A DNA stretch of 53,843 nt from Eubacteriales bacterium (GTDB lineage: Bacteria; Bacillota; Clostridia; Oscillospirales; Oscillospiraceae), in assembly GCA_030533415.1 (NCBI GenBank), contig JAUNJE010000014.1, positions 1 to 53,843 on the forward strand, written 5' to 3'. Positions 26,974 to 33,900 of the stretch are shown in pieces. Below the pieces are notes generated by a model. It saw nothing but the letters and a program-made list of their open reading frames with translations, was not told where the DNA came from and made no database searches. Within the stretch, counting starts at the first letter, position 1. Each line of letters starts with the position of its first letter. The translations under genes and the position numbers were made by a program.

Positions 26974-27212
26974 AAAAGGAAAGCGCCTCTGTCTCCCAAT
27001 AAGAGACAAAGGCGCGTAAACCTCTGCGGTACCACTCTTGTTCCGCCCCTTCGGGCGGCACTCGTACAGCGCGTTATCGGGCGCTTCCCGGCGCAGCCTA
27101 CAGATTTCGGTGCGCTGCTCAGAGGTGATACAAGTGTGCTCCTGTTTGCTGCCTTGCACCGGCCGGCAGCTCTCTGGAAACGGTGCGCACGCTTACGCGT
27201 CCTCGTCATCGC
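26974..27212 (-). promoter_or_regulatory. T-box riboswitch (isoleucine) controlling ileS
   Basis: On the minus strand the leader begins near 27212 with a Stem I containing GATGACGAGGACG. The candidate specifier codon is ATC (27129-27127, followed by A). The T-box sequence AGAGTGGTACCGCAGAGG lies at 27038-27021. A terminator (arms 27015-27003 and 26995-26983, then TTTCCTTTT) follows. Uncharged tRNA-Ile should bind, form the antiterminator and allow ileS transcription. It starts only about 20 bases after the divIVA stop, so it may act on read-through as well as on its own promoter. Confidence 0.9.
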
Positions 27213-27233
27213 ATTGGGAATATAAAGGAAAGC

Positions 27234-27908
27234 CTACTTGCCCTTGGGGTCGTAGTTGCGGCCGAACTGCAGGTTCAGGCTGGCAAACTTGCTGGTGGTG
27301 GATTCGTTGGTGGTGGGGTGCTTGGGAGCAGCCTTGGGGGCGTGATCCACAGTGGTGCCCACGATGGCTTCCACGTTCTGGGCAATCTCGTCAGCCACAT
27401 CGTCGCTGGAGGGAGCGGCAACGGGAGCTGCGGGTGCAGCGGGGGCGGCGGGAGCAGGCGCGTTGGCGCCCTTGATGCGCTCCAGAGCCTGGATGCAGGT
27501 GCGAAGCTGCTCCTGCAGCTCGTTGATCTTGGCAGCGGCGGCCCGGCGGGCTTCCTCTACCCGAGCGTTCTCAGCGGCCACCAGGGCGTCGGTGTTCTGG
27601 GTGCTGGCGGCCATGGCGCTGGCGGAGGACAGCATCTTGGCGCACTTTGCCTCGGCCTCCATGACCATCTTGTCACAGGTTTTCTGGGCGTTGACGACAG
27701 CGTCCTTCATGGAGGCCTCGTTCTTGCGGTACTCTTCCAGCTTGCCAACCAGGACACGCATCTTGCTCTTGAGCAGGGCGTTTTCCTTGTACAGGGTGAC
27801 ATAGTCCTCGGTCAAAGGCTCCAGGAACTCGTCAACCTGCTGCATATCGTAGCCGCCGAAGGTGGCCCGGCCAAAAGAGATCTGATCGATCTGCTGCGGT
27901 GTAAACAT
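27234..27908 (-). CDS. divIVA: DivIVA cell-division/polarity protein
   Basis: A 224-residue protein. The N-terminal FGRATFGGYDMQQVDEFLE block is the membrane-curvature-binding DivIVA/GpsB motif. Coiled coil covers about residues 35-150, then an Ala/Pro-rich linker (APAAPAAPAAPVAA) and a variable tail. DivIVA marks poles and septa and recruits partners such as Min proteins. It lies between sepF and ileS as in many Firmicutes, but the usual ylmG and ylmH are absent. A perfect TGCCGCCC/GGGCGGCA hairpin lies upstream in the sepF-divIVA gap. Confidence 0.92.
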   Translation of the reverse strand: MFTPQQIDQISFGRATFGGYDMQQVDEFLEPLTEDYVTLYKENALLKSKMRVLVGKLEEYRKNEASMKDAVVNAQKTCDKMVMEAEAKCAKMLSSASAMAASTQNTDALVAAENARVEEARRAAAAKINELQEQLRTCIQALERIKGANAPAPAAPAAPAAPVAAPSSDDVADEIAQNVEAIVGTTVDHAPKAAPKHPTTNESTTSKFASLNLQFGRNYDPKGK

Positions 27909-28023
27909 AAAATGTTCCCCTTCCTATCTTTAAGATAAATAAGCAGCTCCTTAACGTTTTCACAGGGTCTTGCCGCCCAGGGCGGCAGATAAAAAGCGAA
28001 AGCGGTTTTGGAGGTGCGAAAAA

Positions 28024-28566
28024 TCAAATGTAGCTTTCAACCTCGGCCTGCAGGGTTTCCAGATCGCCCACAATGTCCATGTTATGGGGGCAGAACAGGT
28101 AAGCAGACTGGGCGATTTTCTTGACGTCGCCGTCCAGAGCGTAGACGCAGCCGGACAGGAAGTCCACCACCCGGCGGGCCATGGCCTTGTCCACGTTCTC
28201 CATGTTGACAATGACGGCCCGGTGGCTGCGCAGGTCGTCGGCGGCCTTGGAGGTGTCATTGAAGCTGCCGGGACGGAACAGGACCACTTCCTGCTTGTTG
28301 GAGGAGCTCATGTTCAGTACCTGGCCGTTAAAACCGGAGGCGGGGGTGGTGGAAGCGCCGGAGGTCATGGGAGCGAAGCCAAAATCATCCGCTTCCTCTT
28401 CCTCTGCTGCAGGGGCGGGAGCGGGAGCCCGGCGGGGGCTGCGGCGGGTGGGAGTTTCAGCCGGCTCTTCATAATCATCGGCGTAATCGTCATCCTCATC
28501 GTAATCATCATAATCGTCATCGGCGTAGGGCTGAGCAAATTTCTTTACATTATCCCAAAAGCTCAT
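28024..28566 (-). CDS. sepF: SepF, FtsZ-associated cell-division protein
   Basis: A 180-residue protein. MSFWDNVKKF is the amphipathic membrane-binding N-terminus. A very acidic Asp/Tyr stretch and an Ala/Pro linker follow. The C-terminal SepF domain has VVLFRPGSFNDTSKAADDLRS, the VNMENVDKAMARRVVDFLSG helix and the final GCVYALDGDVKKIAQSAYLFCP. It forms rings that organise FtsZ bundles. It follows ylmE by 30 bases. Confidence 0.95.
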   Translation of the reverse strand: MSFWDNVKKFAQPYADDDYDDYDEDDDYADDYEEPAETPTRRSPRRAPAPAPAAEEEEADDFGFAPMTSGASTTPASGFNGQVLNMSSSNKQEVVLFRPGSFNDTSKAADDLRSHRAVIVNMENVDKAMARRVVDFLSGCVYALDGDVKKIAQSAYLFCPHNMDIVGDLETLQAEVESYI

Positions 28567-28596
28567 TCTATATTTCCTCCTAGTATATGTTCAACA

Positions 28597-29307
28597 TCAT
28601 TTTGATGAAGCTTTGGCGTAGTCTCTGGCACCAAAAATGGCGGTGCCGACCCGGATCATCGTGCTGCCGCACGCGATCGCATCCGGGAAATCTCCCGACA
28701 TGCCCATGGATAAACAGTCCACTGTGACATTATCCTCTATTTTTTTCGTTATGTCAACAGTTAAGTTGCACATTTTTTGAAAAAAATTTAGATTTTCTCC
28801 CGAATTATGAGAGATTGGAGGGATAGCCATGAGTCCTTTGATACATATGTTTGGAAAATTGCCGGCTTTTTCCACCAGAGGAAGGATCTCTTCGGCCCGG
28901 AAGCCGGACTTGCTGGCTTCTTCCCCGATGTTGACCTCCAGCAAAATGCTCTGAACGATGCCCTGGCGGGCGGCTTCCCGGTCGATTGCCTCAAGCAGGC
29001 GTTCGCTGTCCACGCTCTGGATCAGATCCACTTTTCCCACCACCTGTTTGACCTTATTGGTCTGCAAATGGCCGATGAAATGGACGGGAGCGCCTTCGTA
29101 GGCGTTTTCCCGGAGTTTGGCGGTCAGCTCCTGCACCCGGTTTTCCCCGCAGCAGTCGACGCCTGCGGCGATGGCCTGCCGGACGGCATCGGCGTCATTC
29201 ATCTTGGTGGCGGCGCAGAGCTTGATTTCCCGCGGGTCCCGTCCGCAGGCCAATGCCGCGGCTTCCATTTCCGCCCGGACCCGGGCGACGTTTTCAGCGA
29301 TAGACAT
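28597..29307 (-). CDS. PLP homeostasis protein (YggS/YlmE family)
   Basis: A 236-residue TIM-barrel protein. LCAATKMNDADAVRQAI has the lysine that binds pyridoxal phosphate, GENRVQEL and HFIGHLQTNKVKQVV are family blocks, and CLSMGMSGDFPDAIACGSTMIRVG is the phosphate-binding C-terminus. Members buffer PLP and keep amino-acid pools balanced; no catalytic reaction is firmly known. Position beside sepF is conserved in Firmicutes. Confidence 0.94.
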   Translation of the reverse strand: MSIAENVARVRAEMEAAALACGRDPREIKLCAATKMNDADAVRQAIAAGVDCCGENRVQELTAKLRENAYEGAPVHFIGHLQTNKVKQVVGKVDLIQSVDSERLLEAIDREAARQGIVQSILLEVNIGEEASKSGFRAEEILPLVEKAGNFPNICIKGLMAIPPISHNSGENLNFFQKMCNLTVDITKKIEDNVTVDCLSMGMSGDFPDAIACGSTMIRVGTAIFGARDYAKASSK

Positions 29308-29331
29308 AAGTGGATTGCCCTCTTTCTATAA

Positions 29332-29418
29332 ATAAATTGAAAATGGAAAATGGAAAATTGAAAATTTATGAAATCCCGAAGCGGTTTCGAAATTTTCAAC
29401 TTTTCATTTTCAATTTTT
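29332..29418. repeat. A/G-rich imperfect inverted repeat between hfq and ylmE
   Basis: The left arm (29332-29367) repeats AATTGAAAATGGAAAATGG; the right arm (29388-29418) carries its near-complement, with a spacer of about 20 bases. Size and purine-strand design match the repeat at 6253-6340. Confidence 0.65.
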
Positions 29419-29429
29419 CCTTTGACAAA

Positions 29430-29470
29430 TGCAAAAGGGCAACGGATATTTGCTCCGTTGCCCTTTTGCA
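29430..29470 (-). terminator. Terminator directly after hfq
   Basis: A perfect 17-bp stem: TGCAAAAGGGCAACGGA (29430-29446) against 29454-29470, with a 7-base loop. It touches the hfq stop codon. T residues lie inside the stem and just after it, so it could work in both directions. Confidence 0.8.
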
Positions 29471-29701
29471 TTACACAGTGGTAGCTGCGGCTTTCAGCGG
29501 CTTCATGGGGGCCAGGGTGGAGATGGCGTGCTTGTAGATCATCTGCTGCTTGCCATCTGTCACCAGCACCACCACAAAGCTGTCAAAGCCGGTGATGATT
29601 CCCCGGAGCTGGAAGCCGTTCATCAGGAAAAGCGTTACGGGAACCTTGTCCCGGCGAACCTCTTTCAAAATGGCCTCCTGTAAATTGATCGCTTCAGACA
29701 T
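29471..29701 (-). CDS. hfq: RNA chaperone Hfq
   Basis: A 76-residue Sm-fold protein. The Sm1 motif is LFLMNGFQLRGIITGFDSFVV and Sm2 is MIYKHAIST. It forms a hexameric ring that binds small RNAs and mRNA. The conserved miaA-hfq pairing is present, 45 bases apart, and a strong hairpin ends the gene. Confidence 0.96.
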   Translation of the reverse strand: MSEAINLQEAILKEVRRDKVPVTLFLMNGFQLRGIITGFDSFVVVLVTDGKQQMIYKHAISTLAPMKPLKAAATTV

Positions 29702-29745
29702 ATGTATACCTTCTTTCTTTGAGGATGTACATATGCTAGCATTTT

Positions 29746-30681
29746 TCAGTTGTCAAATTCCCGAAGAAATTGTCGGGCGCGTGCAATTATTTCTTTGCCG
29801 CCCTCACCGGGGGCGCGGGTGAGCCAGTGGATGCTTTTGTTCCGGCGGAACCAGGTCAGCTGCCGCTTGGCGTAGTGCCGGGAGGACTGCCGAACTTGAC
29901 CGGCGGCTTCTTCGACGGTGCCCTGACCGCTCAGGGCGGCCACAAATTCCTTGTAGCCGATGGCCTGCATGGCGGTGGCTTTCGCCGGGATGCCGCTGGC
30001 GAGAAGGCTTTGAATTTCTTCCAGCAGCCCCATTTCCAGCATCAGCCCCACCCTCTGGTCGATGCGGCTGTAAAGCTCGCTTCGCTGCGTAAAATCCAGG
30101 CCCAGCCAGAGGGGGCGGTATCTGGGGGGGACGGCCTGGGTCCGGCGGTTATGTTCCGTGATGGTCTCTCCGGTTTCCAGATAGACTTCCAATGCGCGGA
30201 TAATGCGCTTGCGGTCGGACAGGTGCAGCCTGGACGCGGCCTCCGGGTCAATAGAGTGTAACCAATTTAACATGGATTCCATACCTTCCCGGTCCGCCTG
30301 GGCCTCCAGTTTTTCCCGGATACCGGTGGAGGGGAAGGGGGCGAAGGCGTTGCCCCGGATCAGGGAATCCATATAAAGCCCGGTGCCGCCGGCAATGATG
30401 GCGGTTTTGCCCCGGGCCAGGATGCCGTCCACAAGGGGGGCGGCCATCTCACAATAACGGCTGACGGAAAAATCCTCGTCCGGCTCGGCAACGTCTATCA
30501 TGTGGTGGGGGATGCCCTGCATTTCTTCCGCCGTGGGCTTGGCGGTGCCGATGTCCATGCGCTTATAGACCTGCATGGAATCACAGGAGACCACCTCGCC
30601 GTTTACTTCCTTGGCAAGCGCCACGGCCAAAGCGGTTTTTCCGGAGGCCGTTGGCCCGGCGATGCAGATGATGTTGTTCAC
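29746..30681 (-). CDS. miaA: tRNA dimethylallyltransferase
   Basis: A 311-residue protein with P-loop AGPTASGKTALA at the N-terminus, the substrate-recognition segment SCDSMQVYKRMDIGTAKPT, and the GGTGLYMDSLIRG block. It adds an isopentenyl group to A37 of tRNAs reading UNN codons. MiaB, encoded upstream at 37525-38952, then methylthiolates the same base. It sits between the GNAT gene and hfq. Confidence 0.96.
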   Translation of the reverse strand: MNNIICIAGPTASGKTALAVALAKEVNGEVVSCDSMQVYKRMDIGTAKPTAEEMQGIPHHMIDVAEPDEDFSVSRYCEMAAPLVDGILARGKTAIIAGGTGLYMDSLIRGNAFAPFPSTGIREKLEAQADREGMESMLNWLHSIDPEAASRLHLSDRKRIIRALEVYLETGETITEHNRRTQAVPPRYRPLWLGLDFTQRSELYSRIDQRVGLMLEMGLLEEIQSLLASGIPAKATAMQAIGYKEFVAALSGQGTVEEAAGQVRQSSRHYAKRQLTWFRRNKSIHWLTRAPGEGGKEIIARARQFLREFDN

Positions 30682-30726
30682 GGGGGCAAGACCTCCTTAC
30701 CGTTGTGGATTTCCGGAAATATACAT

Positions 30727-31242
30727 TTAGCGGCAGGCTTCCCAATCTTCTTTCAAAATTCCATACAAATACAAATCCGCCCAATTTCCGGCATTGTCTA
30801 AGGCCTGGGCCCGCTGGATGCCTTCCAGGCGCATCCCCAGCTTTTTCATCAGGCCGACGGATTTGACACCGTCAATGGCTTCCGCGAAAATTTTATGGGC
30901 GTTTTTCACCGCAAAGGCATCGTCCAGCAGGGCTTTGCAGCTTTCGTATGCGTATCCCTGACGCCAGTATGCCCGGTTGAAAATCCAACCGATTTCATAT
31001 ACACCCGCATCAAATTCATGGAACAGGATATATCCGATTACTTTGCCGGAGATTTTCTGCTCCGCCGCCAACGCACCGTGGCGGTCAATGCAGAAATCCT
31101 GCAAAAAATTATGGACTTTTTCAAAGTCATAGGCCGGCTCGCAGTTTTCCATGGTTTCATCGTCACCGAAGATTTCAAAAAGATCGCCGGCATCGTCCAA
31201 AGTAAAATCACGCACACGGGTCCTGTCTGTTTCAATCAGCAA
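30727..31242 (-). CDS. GNAT family N-acetyltransferase (RimJ/RimL-like)
   Basis: About 171 residues: an N-terminal TDRTRVRDFTLDDAGDLFEI, the central YEIGWIFNRAYWRQGYAYES with the acetyl-CoA-binding region, and SVGLMKKLGMRLEGIQRAQ. RimJ/RimL-like proteins acetylate N-termini or small molecules; the substrate is not predictable. The only in-frame candidate start is TTG 31242, with GGAG about 16 bases away, so the start is uncertain. It lies between mutL and miaA, where it is not part of the usual block. Confidence 0.85.
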   Translation of the reverse strand: MLIETDRTRVRDFTLDDAGDLFEIFGDDETMENCEPAYDFEKVHNFLQDFCIDRHGALAAEQKISGKVIGYILFHEFDAGVYEIGWIFNRAYWRQGYAYESCKALLDDAFAVKNAHKIFAEAIDGVKSVGLMKKLGMRLEGIQRAQALDNAGNWADLYLYGILKEDWEACR

Positions 31243-31261
31243 TGGGGAACACCACTTTCTC

Positions 31262-33193
31262 CTATGTCCGTTTAAACTGCTTCTCCAGCAGTTTCTTGCT
31301 TAAGCTTACGCAAATGGGACGGCCATGGGGGCAGTATTTCAGTTCCTCCCGGCTCATGACCTCCTCTACTACGGCCAGAAGCTCCTTTTCGTCGTTGATC
31401 CAGCCAGCCTTAATGGCGGCTTTGCAGGCCACGGTGTGCAGCAGTTCGTCCCGGACGGTGTCGCTGTGCTCCCGGCGGCCGTTCAGCAGGTCGGCGGCCA
31501 GGGCCTCCACCGCACCGGCAGCGTCCTCGGGGCTTAAATCCATGGGGATTTGCCGCAGCAGCACGGTATTCTCCCCAAATTCGTCAAGTTCAAACCCCAA
31601 TTCGTCCAGCATGTCCCTGTTTGCCAGCAGTTCCGCGGCGGAGGAGGGACTTAACCGGACGGGAATGGGGGAGAGCAGGCTCTGGGCGCTGATCTTCTCC
31701 TGATTGGCCTTCAGCTTTTCGAAAAGAATCCGCTCATGGGCGGCGTGCTTGTCGATGAGGAAGGCTTCCTCCCCCTGCTCGACGAGGATGTAGGCCTTGT
31801 ACAATTCTCCCACCATCCGCCATGGGGGTGGAGCGGGCATGTCCAGGGATGTCTGCTCCATTTCCTCCGCCGCAGGTTCCGCCGGGGGCTCCTTGGGAGG
31901 CGCCGCCGGGGCGGCGGGGACCGGGAGGGGCTGGGGAGCTTCTTCCCGGACCTGGGGCAGCATGACGAATTCCCGCAGAGGCATATTGGCCGGGCGGGGA
32001 ATTTTCTCCATCGCGGCGGCAGCGGCTTCCTTCTTCGGCTGGGGGGCATCCTTCAGGGCCGTGGAAAAGGTCTTGTATTCCTCGGCGGTCATGGAGCGGA
32101 AAAAGTTGTCTTTTTTGGGCGCCGGGGCGGTATTTTTTTCCTGTGGGGCAGGGGCCTGGGAGGCAGGGGCGGCGGGCTGGGCCTTGAACTGTATCTGGGG
32201 ACGGTCCGGCTGCTTGTTCAGAGCGGCCAGCACGCCGTAGTGAACGCAGTCGAATACCGCTTTTTCCGACAGAAATTTGACCTCCGTTTTGGCGGGATGG
32301 ACATTTACGTCCACCGCACCGGCGGGGAGGGACAGGTGCAGCACACAGGCGGGGAATTTGCCCACCATGAGCTGGTTACGGTATGCTTCCTCCAGCGCGG
32401 TAACGAGCAGCTTGGATTTCACCGGCCGGTTGTTGACAAAGAAGGTCTGCAGGCTGCGGCTGGGCCGGGCATCGGTGGGCTTGGAAACGAAGCCCGTCAG
32501 GGAGTACTGCTCCCAGCGGCTGTCCACCTTCACCATTTGGGCGCACTCCCGGCCGTAGACACAGTACACCGCGGCCTGAAGCCCGCCGCTGCCGGGGGTG
32601 GACAGCACCTGCTTGCCGTCCCGCAGGAATTGGAAGGCCACCTCCGGGTGGGCCAGGGCCTGCAGCTGCACGGCGGCGGCCACCCGCCCGCCTTCTACCG
32701 TATCGGATTTCATGAATTTCATCCGGGCGGGGGTGTTGTAAAACAGGTCCCTTACAAGGATCGTGGTACCGTCGGGACAGCCGGCCTCCGCTTCTTCCAG
32801 GATTTCTCCCGCTTCCAGATGCAGGCTGGTGCCGGAAAGGGAGCCTGCGGTCTTGGTAAGCAGGTCGATGCGGCTGACCGACGCGATGGCGGCCAGAGCC
32901 TCCCCACGGAAGCCCATGGTGCCGATGGCGGCCAGATCCTCGGCGGTACGCAGCTTGCTGGTCGCGTGGCGCTTAAAGGCGGTCCGGGCATCCTCGGCTG
33001 CCATACCGCAGCCGTTGTCCGTGACCCGGAGGAAGGTCATGCCGCCGTCCCGGATCTCAATGGTGACCTTGGAGGCTCCGGCGTCCACCGCGTTTTCCAG
33101 CAGCTCCTTTACCACGGAGGCGGGCCGTTCCACCACCTCACCGGCGGCGATCAGGTTGGCAATATGGGGGGATAATTGGATGATCTTGGGCAT
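31262..33193 (-). CDS. mutL: DNA mismatch repair protein MutL
   Basis: A 643-residue protein. The GHKL ATPase motifs are ELLENAVDAGA, DNGCGM and GFRGEAL. A Pro/Ala-rich linker covers about residues 340-450. The C-terminal domain contains DKHAAHERILFE, close to the DQHAxxExxxxE endonuclease motif, and CPHGRP. It is therefore probably a nicking MutL, as in species lacking MutH. ATG 33193 follows GAGG by 8 bases and lies 5 bases after the CPBP stop; the longer open frame to 33463 overlaps that gene. Confidence 0.96.
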   Translation of the reverse strand: MPKIIQLSPHIANLIAAGEVVERPASVVKELLENAVDAGASKVTIEIRDGGMTFLRVTDNGCGMAAEDARTAFKRHATSKLRTAEDLAAIGTMGFRGEALAAIASVSRIDLLTKTAGSLSGTSLHLEAGEILEEAEAGCPDGTTILVRDLFYNTPARMKFMKSDTVEGGRVAAAVQLQALAHPEVAFQFLRDGKQVLSTPGSGGLQAAVYCVYGRECAQMVKVDSRWEQYSLTGFVSKPTDARPSRSLQTFFVNNRPVKSKLLVTALEEAYRNQLMVGKFPACVLHLSLPAGAVDVNVHPAKTEVKFLSEKAVFDCVHYGVLAALNKQPDRPQIQFKAQPAAPASQAPAPQEKNTAPAPKKDNFFRSMTAEEYKTFSTALKDAPQPKKEAAAAAMEKIPRPANMPLREFVMLPQVREEAPQPLPVPAAPAAPPKEPPAEPAAEEMEQTSLDMPAPPPWRMVGELYKAYILVEQGEEAFLIDKHAAHERILFEKLKANQEKISAQSLLSPIPVRLSPSSAAELLANRDMLDELGFELDEFGENTVLLRQIPMDLSPEDAAGAVEALAADLLNGRREHSDTVRDELLHTVACKAAIKAGWINDEKELLAVVEEVMSREELKYCPHGRPICVSLSKKLLEKQFKRT

Positions 33194-33198
33194 AATGG

Positions 33199-33897
33199 TT
33201 ACCTCAATGAGCGGATGCTGATAAAATTGATGGCGGCATGAATGAGAATGGGGGCAAAGATGGTGTCTGCTTTGGTATACGACCAGGCCAGGCACAGCCC
33301 AGCGGGAAGATACTGAAGCACCGCCATCAAAAGCTCCAGGGGGGAATATCTGCCGATATAGCCGAGAACATGGATGACGGCAAAGGCCAGAATGGACACA
33401 ACGTAGGCGGCCCACCGGGATTTTCCATAGAGGTTCCGGAAAATCAGGCCCCGGTACAGGCATTCCTCCACCGGCGGCACCAGAATGACCGTGCCCACCA
33501 CCATGAGGAAGCGGCTGCCCTGGCTCATGGCGGCGATGGCTTCGTCGTTATAATTGGAGAAGCCCGGAACCAATTGGCGGATGCTCCAGGAGACGGCCCA
33601 GTTGCAGGCGTAATAGGCCACGAAGCCCAAAATCACGGCCTGACAGAAATAGGCGGGATGCTGTCCCACCTGGCCGGCCGACCTTCCAAGAAAATCGTGG
33701 AAAATCAGGAGCATGGCCATGAAGTTGATCAGGTAAAAGACAAAATTCAGCTCTGCCGGATTCAGGGGGGCGGAAAACCGGGCGTTGCACCAGGTCAGAA
33801 GACCGGGTAGCAGCAAAAGCTGGAACGCCAGATATACGGCCCCGCTGACGGTTTCCCGGTTGGAAAGGCTGCAACTGATACTGCGGCTTTTTTTCAT
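33199..33897 (-). CDS. CPBP family intramembrane metalloprotease
   Basis: A 232-residue polytopic membrane protein. E144-E145-x-x-x-R149 (PPVEECLYRG), H176 (FAVIHVLGY) and H220 (PILIHAAINF) are the CAAX/bacteriocin-processing-protease motifs. Family members process or protect against peptides, or act as anchors; the substrate is unknown. It sits tightly between mutS (3-base gap) and mutL (5-base gap), so it is co-transcribed with mismatch repair. Confidence 0.9.
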   Translation of the reverse strand: MKKSRSISCSLSNRETVSGAVYLAFQLLLLPGLLTWCNARFSAPLNPAELNFVFYLINFMAMLLIFHDFLGRSAGQVGQHPAYFCQAVILGFVAYYACNWAVSWSIRQLVPGFSNYNDEAIAAMSQGSRFLMVVGTVILVPPVEECLYRGLIFRNLYGKSRWAAYVVSILAFAVIHVLGYIGRYSPLELLMAVLQYLPAGLCLAWSYTKADTIFAPILIHAAINFISIRSLR

Positions 33898-33900
33898 AGG

